From the NCBI GenBank assembly GCA_963971225.1, contig OZ020267.1, positions 86,293,648-86,357,647 on the forward strand: a stretch of DNA of 64,000 bases. The letters are read 5' to 3'. The stretch's first letter is position 1. Each line of letters opens with the position of its first letter. This stretch comes from Melieria omissa (Eukaryota; Arthropoda; Insecta; Diptera; Ulidiidae). Both the position numbers and the translations under genes were made by a program. Under the pieces are notes generated by a model that was not told where the DNA came from, ran no database searches, and worked only from the letters and a program-made list of their open reading frames with translations. Below are positions 1 to 8,964 of this stretch, piece after piece.

Positions 1-159
1 TGGCAGCTATGGGATGTTGTGTTGTATGGCAACGGTTCTGTTGGGTCAGCGAAAACTCCGCATTGTTCCTTGAGTAGCCGAGAGATTTTTTCGTTATAGT
101 TTGGGATTGCCATTACGCTATTAACGTTCTGGAAATAGAAGTACATCAGTACATCACCT
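1..159 (-). pseudogene. Errantivirus-like pol fragment (protease-RT linker), array copy 1
   Basis: This is the left-edge remainder of a minus-strand errantivirus-like pol gene. The translated minus strand reads like the protease-RT linker of the gypsy-like element at 56291, including an FADPTEPLPYNT-type stretch corresponding to FANPNRALPYNT there. The rest of this RT fragment lies upstream of the window start; complete counterparts are at 10838-12031 and 23442-24635. A plus-strand LINE fragment interrupts the gene at about 160. Confidence 0.6.
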
Positions 160-1029
160 ATTGTCGTCGACGAAGAATCCCATCTACTCGTTTGCGGATG
201 ACAGCACCATTTGTCATTCATACTCCTTCACAAAGCGCCCCAGCTCTGTGGAGATTGAGAGAGAACGGCGCCGTATGAATGATACACTTAATAGCGACCT
301 ACAAACAATCTCCAAGTGGGGTCAAGTGAACAGGGTCGATTTTAATCCTCGCAAGACCCAATGTTGCCTGTTATCCCACAAACGAGTCTCCCCACATCCC
401 TGGTTATGGATGGTGTGAGTATTGCGGAATCGGCAGCTCTTGATGTTCTGGGCATGTCCATTAAGAACGATCTTCGTTGGAACGATCATATTTTTGGCGT
501 GTCGAAAAAAGCAGCCAAGGCTTTTTAAAGCGGTGCAAAAAATACTTCACCCCGTCCGATCTCCGCATCATTTATACCACCTATATCCGACCTAAAATGG
601 AGTCTAACTCGCACCTATGGGCAGGGGCTTCAAAAACTCATTTGGAGCTCCTGTGGTGTGGTTTTATTTTACCGTTACTTTTTCGGCAATTCCTCAGTGG
701 AGATGAGCAGCTTGCTGCCATCACTCCGGGTATTCCCACGGGCAACCCGTTTGAACACTGGCGCCCATGCATTCCACGTTGAAACGATGTTCCAGCGCAC
801 TACGCACTACAGAGAAAGTTCGTTCCTGGCCCGAACAGCGCGATTGTGGAATGGTCTCCCTGCAGATGTTTTCCCCAGCACTTATGATCTTGATGGATTC
901 AAGGCAAGAGTTATTCTTCACCCAACATCCTTTCTCCCAACCTATATATCCTTCCTGAACCAGCGCAATCCCCGCATTTATAGGGGTTTCCCCTGCGCGT
1001 TGGCTCGTATTTAAAAAAAAAAAAAAAAA
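160..1029 (+). mobile_element. 5'-truncated non-LTR retrotransposon (Jockey/CR1-type) 3' end
   Basis: The fragment begins inside the reverse-transcriptase domain just before the catalytic FADD (in YSFADDSTICHS), continues through the thumb and C-terminal region, and ends in a run of 17 A residues at 1013-1029. That is the structure expected of a 5'-truncated LINE inserted by target-primed reverse transcription. It is the same family as the minus-strand LINE at 44394-50866. Compared with that copy it has frame breaks near 420 and 520 and has lost about 30 codons near 650 and a short piece near 790. It separates the protease and RT parts of the minus-strand provirus. Confidence 0.85.
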
Positions 1030-1775
1030 GTATCTCCTCTCCGCCTTCATAATAGAGGGTTCCCTTTTTCAAGTCCAGTTTAGCATTTATTTCTCTAAGG
1101 AAATCAAAACCTAGATGCCGTCGAATGTTTGTAGCGAGGGTAAAATGAAAAAGTCAGTAGTTTTGCCAAAAATGTTTATGGTGAACTTTTGGCGAATTGT
1201 GTCGGTGCCGTGAAGTGTCTTAACAGCTAAAGGGCTTTTGACCGCTTTGATACCCTTAAGGCCACTAATATTCTTTACATAATTTTTTGCAGCACCTGTA
1301 TCAATCAGAAATTTTAGTTTTCCTCCTGCGAATGTCCTGCTGACAGAGGGTAGGAGGGATCTTGTTCCTAAGAAATGTATATCGTCCGTCTCTTGATTGG
1401 TGTAGTAATCGTCGGGTTGTTCGCCTTCGTCGTAGGCGTCATAAGTCTGGAGCCCTTCATATTGGTGGTCGTCGTCTTGTTCTTGAGCCCGTACGTGGTT
1501 TATACGTTGCATTTTCGGAATTGGCTGTCTATCACTTTCATTGCGCTTCTTTTGAGCCCTCTCTTGATTATGCCATTCTGGCACCGGACGTCCATTGAAA
1601 GGGTTTCTTTGTACGAAAGGGCCCGGAGTGGGCTTATGGTAGTTTCCATAATTTTGAGGTACCGGTGGCCGTGGTGCTGGCCTATTCTGCCTGAAGTATG
1701 ACAGTGATGGATCGACCTCCGTTGGTGTTGCAGTCTGTCGTCCGATAATGCGGGAGATTACTGAATTGGTTTGGT
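1030..1775 (-). pseudogene. Errantivirus-like gag C-terminus and aspartic protease, copy 1
   Basis: A 157-residue open stretch (1584 to 1111) holds a charged, acidic gag tail followed by a retroviral-type aspartic protease. The active-site signature is FLIDTGAAKNY, matching ILIDTGTTKNY of the element at 56291. The frame is lost near 1105, but recognisable protease-linker sequence continues in another frame to the LINE poly(A) at 1029. The gag-pol slippery heptamer seen in the young element is altered here: the plus strand reads TAAGAAA at 1369-1375, where copies 2 and 3 read TAAAAAA. The protein is non-functional. Confidence 0.8.
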
Positions 1776-2534
1776 TTAGGCTTTGAAAGTGGTTCGTTTC
1801 GGTTTAAGAATGACTGGGAAAATGAAGAGCGGGCCTGGTTGGCTTCTAGCTCCAGCAAGGGCTAAAGCCGTGGGCATATCAGCGGGTCTTGATGAAAATA
1901 GAATGTCACACAAAGGCCTGTTAAGCCCCGAAATGAAGACTCGGAGCGCATCTTCCCTATACTTCCTGTTCAGGGATTTTATGAGGTTCCTTTGCTCTCC
2001 ATAACTTATGATAGTTTTATTAACTATCAGTGTCAGCTTCTTCTCCACCTCATCATAAAATTCCGTTATAGAGAGCCTACACTGACGTAATGTGGACATT
2101 TCATGTTCTATCAAGTACACGGGCCTCTTGTCCGCGTACGTGGAGTCCAGCCTGGCTATAAATGCCCCAAAGTTCAGGACGGTGTTGTAGGACGCTAGTA
2201 CTGTGTCGGCAGACCCTAAAATCTTGTTCCGTATGATAGCCACTGCCTGATAATGACGGGAGCTGCCCTCGTATCTTTCAAAAATTTTGTAGGCAGCATG
2301 TGCTGCCTGTCTCCAAGAGACATAATGCAGCTGTTCCTCGCGGAATTCAGGCAGAGACTTCACCAAGTCCAACGATTCGTCGCAGTCTACGCCGTCCCTG
2401 ATCGTCACTGGTTCATATTCGACGATTGCCGGAGGGGTCTCTAGGGTCGCCAGTCTATTAGTCAGGTCGTCTACGGTAGCCCGGAACTCTGCCCTAGTTT
2501 GCTCTGTTGCGGCTTTTATAGCCGCGTTTAGCAA
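1776..2534 (-). pseudogene. Errantivirus-like gag, copy 1
   Basis: A 252-residue open frame starts with an Ala-rich N-terminus and covers the capsid-like core of gag. It aligns by eye with the gag of the gypsy-like element at 58146: both share an N-terminal P-x-T-I-x-(D/E)-G-V motif, LVKSLPEFR versus LIKSLPEFR, a Y-A-D-K-R-P motif, an LR-x-x-x-x-SI-x-E stretch and REDALRVFISGL versus RENALRVFISGL. The frame shifts just after the ALALA motif, so the nucleocapsid part is lost; the last 25 residues are frame-shifted noise. The primer-binding site lies about 1.9 kb upstream on the same strand (4405-4422), so the leader is long and partly invaded by other repeats. Confidence 0.85.
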
Positions 2535-2589
2535 CTGCTGAACTACTGGTACCTCTATTGGAAAGCAAATTTTTAAAAATTATATTGAA

Positions 2590-2770
2590 AAACTATATTG
2601 AAAAATCGTTGCTGTTGTATTTATTTCATTATTTTTTGTTCCTTGTTCACTCCTCTCGGGAGCATAGGGCCTCCACAAGACAGCCTTGTGTTGGTTACAT
2701 TAATCAGTTGTGTTGTTCTGCCAGCGTAGGTGATTGGCCTGCCGCAGGTAGTCCTAAGTGATGGAATCAT
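2590..2770 (-). mobile_element. Possible LINE 3' untranslated remnant, copy 1
   Basis: Read on the minus strand, the stretch contains a GGAGGCCCTATGCTCCCGAG segment followed by GGAGTGAACAAGG and an A-rich end, which resembles the 3' untranslated ends of fly RTE-type LINEs. There is no coding sequence to confirm it. It lies inside the untranslated leader of the minus-strand provirus. Copies are at about 14462-14642 and 27068-27248. Confidence 0.3.
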
Positions 2771-3099
2771 CTAACGCCGCTCAGGAACGTCGTCTCCGCT
2801 CGTAGCGCCATCTCTTGTGAGGAGGTTACAGCAGAATGGTTGGGGACCTCGCTAGGATCAGGTTGGTGCGCGCTGTTTTCGCAATTGTCCGCTTCCCCTT
2901 GCAGATGTCGCTCGTGCGCATGTTTTGCGTAACTGTTTATTTGTTTACTTTTTATCAGCCGCACAGTGCATAATTGCGCGTTCTATTGCGTGGAAGTGGA
3001 ATAATTGGGTTGGGAATTAATGAACTTGGATATGTTGCAGGGTTTTTAGGAAAAGTTAGAGAACAGGAAAAATCGGAAAAATTGGTTGGAAAAGTGCGG

Positions 3100-3177
3100 G
3101 GACCGTGCACACGGCGGGAGTTGAACCCACGACCTCTGGGATGACAGTCTAGTGGACTCACGCTAGGCTATCGAGGC
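3100..3177 (-). mobile_element. tRNA-derived SINE head, copy 1
   Basis: The minus strand reads CCTCGATAGCCTAGCGTGAG, containing a pol III A box, and then GGTTCAACTCC, a B box, at tRNA-like spacing. The acceptor arms do not pair well, so this looks like the tRNA-related head of a SINE and not a working tRNA gene. The body probably runs on towards 2960. Confidence 0.6.
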
Positions 3178-4138
3178 TGCTGTATTTATTTATTTCTTCA
3201 TATTTTTTGTGTGGCTGCAATTTTAAGTTTACCATTACTTCTCACGCACATTTTCATATTTATAGCTTTGTTTAATTATATTATTTATTTTTTATATTTA
3301 TAGTTTAATTTTTATATATGTACCATTTTGTTTATTAATTGTTTGTTTCTTGTAGGTTTTAATTTTTTAGTTTTGTTTGTTTTTTTCTTTGGTTTTGTTA
3401 AATCTTTTTTTGTTTTGTTTCTCAGTTTACTCACTTTTTCTTAGATTTTTTTGTTTTGTTTATTTGTTTACTTTTCTCTTAACTCCTCTTTAAGCTTACA
3501 ACTTAAGGCATAATTACAAACTAAATTAAAGTTAATTATTATTTTTTGTCATATAAATATATATATATTATTTTCTTGTTTGTTTGTATGCTGCAAATAT
3601 TTGGTTTCATTACTTTATACGCTTTTTTATACTCATATCAGATTTTCAGATTTTTTGTTTTAAATGTATTTATTTGCATGTGTTGTTGTTGTTGTTGTTT
3701 ATTGGTTGGTTAGTTGTGTTAATGAAATTTGTTTTAAATTAAAACATAAAAATCTACTTTTTAGAGAATTTGTTTGCTTTTCTCTTGTACACAACAACAA
3801 ATGCAGCCATCACTCTTACTTTTGCTTCTTGCTGTACGTCTTTCTTGATTTTTTTGTTTGCTGTTTGCTATATTTCTAACTTTTCATCTTCTTTCTATAC
3901 TTTTTGCTCTACTTCTTTCCATACTTCTTGCTTTTCTTTTTCCTATTTTTCATTCTTTTTATATTTCTTTTCGTCTTCGTTCTACAGTTATTTTTTTTAT
4001 AACATTTTTGCTTCGTTCTTTTGCTGGTGAAGTTGCTTGTGGTGTTGTGTTTTCTTGTTTAAATGTTTGTCAGTATGTTTACATATTTGTTTGCCTATTT
4101 CTTTACATGTTTTCATATTTCTTTGCTTGTTTCTATTT
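3178..4138. other. T-rich leader region without a recognisable gene, copy 1
   Basis: This stretch of about 960 bases is strongly T-rich on the plus strand. The hydrophobic reading frames it contains (for example 3664-4196) are low-complexity artefacts of TTT/TTG runs. It lies between gag and the primer-binding site of the minus-strand provirus and is best regarded as its untranslated leader, A-rich in the sense direction. Copies occupy 15050-16010 and 27656-28617. Confidence 0.5.
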
Positions 4139-4335
4139 GGTTTTTGTGTTGGAAACTTTTGGTTTGTTTGAATGTTTTTTGTTTTTCAGTTTTTGAAAAT
4201 TGTTTTTGTTTGTTTGATTTTTGTGTTGGAAACATTTGGTTCGTTGGAATGTTTTTTGTTCTTCAGTTTTTGAAAATTTGTTTTTGTTTGTTTGATTTTT
4301 GTGTTGGAAACTTGTGTTTTGTTTGAATGTTTTTT
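4139..4335. repeat. Three 77-78 bp tandem repeats in proviral leader, copy 1
   Basis: The motif GTGTTGGAAAC recurs at 4146, 4223 and 4301 within repeats of 77-78 bp. They lie close to the primer-binding site in the untranslated leader of the minus-strand provirus. The young gypsy-like element at 56291 also has leader repeats, but of unrelated sequence. Confidence 0.8.
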
Positions 4336-4404
4336 TGCACTCACACGCGGGTTCGGGCACTCGGGCCACTTTTAACTGTCCTTTACCAGGACTTTTTTCG
4401 TGTG

Positions 4405-4422
4405 GCCCCACGTTGGGCGCCA
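4405..4422 (-). promoter_or_regulatory. Primer-binding site of minus-strand provirus, copy 1
   Basis: On the minus strand it reads TGGCGCCCAACGTGGGGC, which I recognise as complementary to the 3' end of a fly lysine tRNA, the primer of gypsy-type elements. The young element at 56943 shares the first 14 bases. The LTR end TTTTAACT abuts it with a one-base overlap. Confidence 0.75.
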
Positions 4423-4660
4423 GTTAAAATTTAATAAAACACAGAAGGTACTTTCCACAATGTGGAATTGATAAAAATTATCTTCTTTTATTCTGCCGAA
4501 GGGCAACCGGTAGGTTTTTCAGTCAAATTGCGACTAACTAAATTTAATCCAACTGCCCCAGTCTTGCTGCTGTCACCATCGCCGTCACTGCCGCCGTATT
4601 CGCTGAAGTCAGTGCCCGCACGTGCATCCGCTCGACGTTCCATAGCGCTGATGTAGCGTT
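4422..4660 (-). mobile_element. 5' LTR remnant of minus-strand provirus, copy 1
   Basis: The sequence next to the primer-binding site ends, on the minus strand, in TTAACT, the usual end of gypsy-type LTRs that start with AGTTAA. A poly(A) signal AATAAA lies near 4486 on the minus strand. The LTR start is not visible: near 4660-4720 the sequence changes to a Harbinger remnant, so the LTR is probably truncated and its right limit here is approximate. Confidence 0.6.
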
Positions 4661-4717
4661 ATTTGCCATGGTTGGTTATTGATCACCGCTGTCATGGTGG
4701 TATTGCCCGGGATGTGC

Positions 4718-4895
4718 GCTGCCTGGATTTGGTTGAGCGATCATACTGATATGTTTGCCATCAATGGCACCCAAACAATTGGGAAAATTCCAAATATTTT
4801 TGAATTTTTCCTCAGGTATAATTTTATAAGGTATTTTTAGGTATAATTTTTGACTTATTGCATTGTGGTATTCTGAACAAGTAGTGCAATGAACG
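4718..4895 (-). pseudogene. PIF/Harbinger transposase fragment, copy 1
   Basis: About 55 codons on the minus strand read like the start of the catalytic domain of PIF/Harbinger (HARBI1-type) transposases, including KIPYKIIPEEKFK and FPNCLGAIDGKHI. The Asp of AIDGKH would be the first catalytic acidic residue. The match ends at about NPGS. No other part of such a transposase and no terminal repeats are visible, so this is an isolated relic. Confidence 0.6.
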
Positions 4896-5908
4896 AAATG
4901 AATTGTCGGTCACCAAAAAATGTAACGCCAAAGCCAAGCGCGCCTCGGGCAGAATTGTGAGACAAGTGACAGTAGGTGCTCAAACCGACGTTTTTTCCAT
5001 TCTATGGAAACTAAAGAATAGCCGCTGTTCCATTTGATCACCCACTCCAGACTCCTTGTTCATTTCTTTTTTTTAGCCACGGCAAAACCCATGTTGAACG
5101 TGGGCGCCTTTTCCCCTCATTTGCGTCAAGAAGAAGAAAAATAGCCCAGCAATGATGCAAGTATTTTCTGTGTCCTGCAATTGCAATGTCGTCTTGTCGT
5201 ATTCTGCGTGAAAATTGTATTTTAAAAGGTTTTCCTTCACTAGTTCAATTCAATTACCCATACCTGTGGTATTTTTAACCAACGAGAAATGCGTCGCACT
5301 TGCACAAATTTTTTTTAATTCGGGACGGACACGAAATTTACCCATGAAAATTGACTTTTTTAAAAAATCACAGAAAAGTTCGTGGTACAGATATCTCAAA
5401 ATCATTGGTAGGGATGGTTGGGGTAAAGATGGAACTACCTTAGTCTAGTGCAGGTCACCCTAAGGTAACCCACCAGGTCACCCGCTATCTAGCTAGAGTT
5501 CCAGACTCCAAAAATTTTAAATTTTCCGGAGGTGAAAATGTGACGAAACGTAGTGGCCTTAGAACTTCACAAAAATTTGCCTCCTAACTCACCTGTTGGT
5601 TGGTTAAGTGGCTGCCTCTGTATGAGACACACCTAGGCCTATGGGCCCGTTGTGATACCACAAATTCCACCCATTTGAAATATGTATGCAACACTGTTTT
5701 TTCCAACATGTGATACAACACACATTTCAAGCGGATGGGGAATGGAAGGGAGGGGACCTACAGTTTAGCGCCGAATCCGAACGGCGATTGGCAGTTTTTT
5801 CTTTCACACTTGGAGGTTTTGCCTTTGCCTGCCAAGGTGGCACTTGTGCGATTCTTGTAATTCTCATCTCCTTCATGTGGATAGCGATAGAAGTAAATGA
5901 CTGTTTTT
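4896..5908. other. Region without recognisable gene, copy 1
   Basis: No reading frame with recognisable protein similarity and no clear terminal repeats are visible in this kilobase of unique-looking sequence. It is present in all three array copies (16768-17780 and 29375-30387). Confidence 0.4.
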
Positions 5909-5983
5909 CCAGCCCAAGCCAGGAATCGAACCTGGGGCGGTCGGTATGAGAAGCCAACGCGCTACCCGCTGTGCTATCGAGGC
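5909..5983 (-). mobile_element. tRNA-derived SINE head, second family, copy 1
   Basis: The minus strand starts GCCTCGATAGCACAGCGGG with an A box and has the B box GGTTCGATTCC at 5922-5932. The 5' end resembles the SINE head at 3100-3177, but the inner sequence differs. The acceptor stem is imperfect, so a functional tRNA is unlikely. A SINE body may continue to about 5750. Confidence 0.6.
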
Positions 5984-6604
5984 CGGAACTCATCTGTAAA
6001 CAATACAATTTTTTGTTCACGGGTTTAGCTGATCACTTCAAAAAGTATGGAAAAAGGCTACCATTGCTGCCTGATGGGTACAAAATACCCAATGAATATC
6101 TCAGCAACGTGCGGAGATAGAAAGCTGAAATTTCTGATCATTTTGGGTCAATTCCAGGTCGTGTGTGAAATTTTATCAAAATCGTATGGGCGGAAATGGT
6201 ACCCGGCTTTACCGAGTTTAGTAAATAAAGAACCAACAAACAAACATAACATAACATGAACAAATATTTATTAATACAAACAATAAATTAATTTTTTAAA
6301 AACATAATATTCTTTCTCGCTAATATTCAAAATTAAATAATTTATTATTAGTTTTACCTTATTATTAGTTTACCTTACCTACGACATCATGCTCTAAGAA
6401 ACCGTCAACTAGTGAACGACCTTAGCGTTGATCTAAAAACCGGGCTGACCGTGACATCATCGATTCTAGTAGCGTCGGCCATCATCAGCGTTTCGCTGCT
6501 TCTATAGTCTTCATTGTAAAGCGAAAACGGAAAGCGGCAATGTCAAGGGCGGTAAAAAACATCATCCAAGCAACAAGCGAGAGGTCCGAGGACGTCCCTC
6601 ACTT
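5984..6604. other. AT-rich region without recognisable gene, copy 1
   Basis: No supported gene. The AATAAA at about 6227 and the A/T-rich tail to 6350 look like the end of an old retroposed or transcribed unit, but I cannot identify it. The point that matches the end of array copy 3 is near 6343. Confidence 0.35.
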
Positions 6605-6890
6605 AGGAGGGGAGGAGTTAGCGTAAACAAAGTGCTGAGTTGCAGTTCATATCCACTGCTGTGGGTTAGCGGATACACTGCAGACGCTACGTTAGCAATT
6701 TTGCAGTTAACGGGTTTAAGCGCTACCCAGCGTGGGAATCTGCTGACTCAGGCCACGCGCGAGCCAACTGCAACTCTCGGCTCTTTAGCTTTTAGTTTAG
6801 TTTTAAGTCGGAACTCACTCAAGAAAGGCGCAGCCAAATTGCTCGCCGCAAAAAAGTAAAAATCAACCAAATACCAGCACATCTTATTAA
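6605..6890 (+). mobile_element. Polypurine tract and LTR end of a plus-strand errantivirus-like element, copy 1
   Basis: AGGAGGGGAGG at 6605-6615 is directly followed by AGTTAGCGTAAAC. This is the same arrangement as AAGAAGGGGAGG then AGTTAACATAC at the 3' LTR of the element at 63380, so I read it as a polypurine tract followed by the start of a 3' LTR. The LTR end is not clear; it stops by about 6890, where a minus-strand env fragment begins, giving a tail-to-tail arrangement of two proviral pieces. Confidence 0.45.
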
Positions 6891-6891
6891 T

Positions 6892-7160
6892 TTACATACA
6901 GTTATTATCTTGCAAAATTTTGAGTTTGGAAATACTTAATATGCTATTTATATTAACGTTGGCGGAGTGCTCAGCAGCTATTATCCTCTCAGTTTCCTTA
7001 TTTGCGAGGATAATTGGGTTAATTATATTTGCTTTCCCTAGAGTTACTGTATAAATAATATTTTCGATGTCTGTCAGCATTGCTCTATTCCTGGCGGCGA
7101 GCAGTTCGAACATGTTAGCCGCGCTCACGTCCCTTTCCTTTGTCTCGTCAAGCAAGTTGT
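6892..7160 (-). pseudogene. Errantivirus-like env fragment, copy 1
   Basis: An open frame of 87 residues follows the integrase fragment on the minus strand. It resembles the transmembrane-subunit ectodomain of insect errantivirus envelope proteins, with an ARNRAMLTDIE motif followed by a helical stretch ending in INPIIL. No signal peptide, cleavage site or membrane anchor is present. The integrase C-terminus and most of env are missing, so a deletion has joined integrase to this inner env piece. Assignment rests on family resemblance only. Confidence 0.45.
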
Positions 7161-7918
7161 TTAGTCTTTTTCCTGTGCCTTGCTGATTCTGGTTTTAATT
7201 TCCTCTTTAAGGGCATTTGGAATAGACTGAATTATGTCTATGGGCTTTTGTCCCGTGACGGAATGGACCGATCGGTTATATTTGGACGTGGCAAGCAAGA
7301 TTAAATCTGAGGTGGCATTTAGCCCTTGGGTCATCTTAACGCATCGAGCGATTTCTGATAGAGTACTGTGAAATTGCTCGACTTGGCCGTTAGTGGTACT
7401 ATGGTGCGGAGGTGTTGTGAATATATCTATTGCAAAGTGATGCCTCAATAAGGACTTCACTGTTTGAGAGTTTAGGGATTTTTCAAGTCGCAAACTACGG
7501 TTGTTGTATACTTGAAAGAGTTAAGGATTTGTTGGATGGGTTCTTTTATGTCAACTATTGACCTCGAATTTATGGGGGAGACAATAGCAAACTTAGAAAA
7601 TTTGTCCACACACGTCAGGAAGTGCTTTTTGTCCGTCGAGTAGATGTCAATATGTAAGATTTCACCGGGGTATTGAGGAATTGGGGAGCTACCTACTGTT
7701 GTTTTGGGAGGGTGGCGCTGATACTTGGCTTCACGGCAGACCGTACAGGTTGAAACCAATTCTTTCAATCTCTTCTGCATGGTGGGGGAAAAATACTCGC
7801 GCGCAGAACGGTGAGCCCTGTTGTGTCTTAGTTCCAGAATTTCCCTTTGATAGCTTTCATTAAAGACATCCATTACTTGTCTTGAAGCAGAGTCTATACT
7901 AGTCTTGAAACTTCGCTC
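7161..7918 (-). pseudogene. Errantivirus-like integrase, copy 1
   Basis: Two overlapping frames carry the integrase. The first (7918 to 7472) has the HHCC zinc-binding domain (HNRAH and CTVC) and the first catalytic Asp in HIDIYS; the frame breaks just after the second catalytic Asp (VVCD). The second (7493 to 7161) has the third catalytic residue region TTNGQVEQFHS. The C-terminal domain is missing. The 5' limit near 7918 is where a composite insertion replaces the RNase H-integrase linker present in the element at 56291. Confidence 0.8.
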
Positions 7919-8330
7919 AAACGGCTAATCTGTCAAAAAATTTTGAACATATGGTTATCTTTGCGCATTTAGATAATAAAAGTGGGAGAGCAGCCAAAGC
8001 AGCTGTTCGCTATTTGCCCGCTGAAATAAATTTTTCGTACAACTGATTTTCACTAAAAAGGATTAGTAAATACAATTTTCGGCTTAAGTGCAGAATAGCG
8101 TACCCTCGTGAAAAAAATTAATAAGTATGCTTATACAAAGAAGTTTGGCTCCTGAGTCTAACAAACTCAAAATTTTGCTGGGGAAACGCTTACCAAAGCC
8201 GTGGAACGGGGTCAGAGTTCAAAACTTTTATCAAAATAACTCATTCAATTTTCAATCGATTTATACGACATGAGTATCAAACGAAAGGTCTTTTTCATAT
8301 CTTTATTGATGTACCACATTATATAATTTA

Positions 8331-8932
8331 TAGGATGTTTTTTTAGAGGTTTGTTTTTCGAATAGAGATAAAACTGGCATTTTGTGGTCAAATCTCTAAT
8401 GTCATTTATGTTCAGTTTGGTTTGCCATTTCATCATGAACAGGTTGACAGAAGAACAACGCTTGCAAATCGTGCAAATTTATTTCGGAAATAATGGTTCA
8501 GTTCGCGAAGTTTACCGCAAGCTCCGTCCATTTTATGGTCGACATAATCGTCCATCAGAGCAATTAATTCGGTTAACCATGGGTCGTTTTCGCACTACGT
8601 TTACTCTATGTGATAATACGCATCCGCAGAGATGTCGAACAGTGCGCACCGAAGAAACAATTGCCGCTGTAGAGCAAAATGTTGAAGAGGACCCGAATGA
8701 ATCGATTCGCCACCGTGCACAGCAATTGGAGCTTTGTCCATCAACTTTAAAAATTGGACCTGTAGAATTGGCTTTACTCGAGCCAGCCGCGGTGGCCACA
8801 TGCCCGAAATCATATTTAAACATTAATGGCATAAAATTTTCCTTCCAATAAAGCCGAATTGATGGACATTAAAACGATTTTCTTGTGTTTTATTTCAATT
8901 CGAAGTTCTATACCTCTAAAAAAAACACCCTA
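8331..8932 (+). mobile_element. Internally deleted mariner (rosa-like) element, copy 1 only
   Basis: The ends are inverted repeats, TAGGATGTTTTTTTAGAGG at the left and its near-complement at the right, flanked by TA. Comparison with the empty site in array copy 2 (near 21537) shows exactly one TA duplicated. From about 8435 it encodes the N-terminal helix-turn-helix region of a mariner transposase (NRLTEEQRLQIVQIYF and RKLRPFYGRHNRP). The catalytic domain is missing: a deletion near 8752 joins it to a short unrelated C-terminus. It is therefore a 602-bp non-autonomous copy, inserted after the array formed or lost cleanly from copy 2. Confidence 0.88.
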
Positions 8933-8964
8933 TATATGTACGAGTAAAAAATTATAAGCAAAAA

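Noticed and set aside
721..1050. Minus-strand 109-residue frame across the LINE fragment (also copies 2 and 3)
   Set aside because: Antisense of LINE coding sequence; only its first codons overlap real proviral sequence beyond the poly(A).
3664..4411. Several hydrophobic plus-strand frames and a Lys/Asn/Gln-rich minus-strand frame of 70-110 residues (also in copies 2 and 3)
   Set aside because: They follow from T-rich low-complexity and the 77-bp repeats; frames overlap in all phases and show no domain.
5909..5983. A functional tRNA gene on the minus strand (also at 3100-3177)
   Set aside because: A and B boxes are good, but the acceptor stem does not pair properly, and the same head recurs at a second site with a different inner part; a SINE head explains it better.
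6632..6859. 75-residue plus-strand frame inside the LTR end
   Set aside because: No recognisable domain; LTR sequence explains it.
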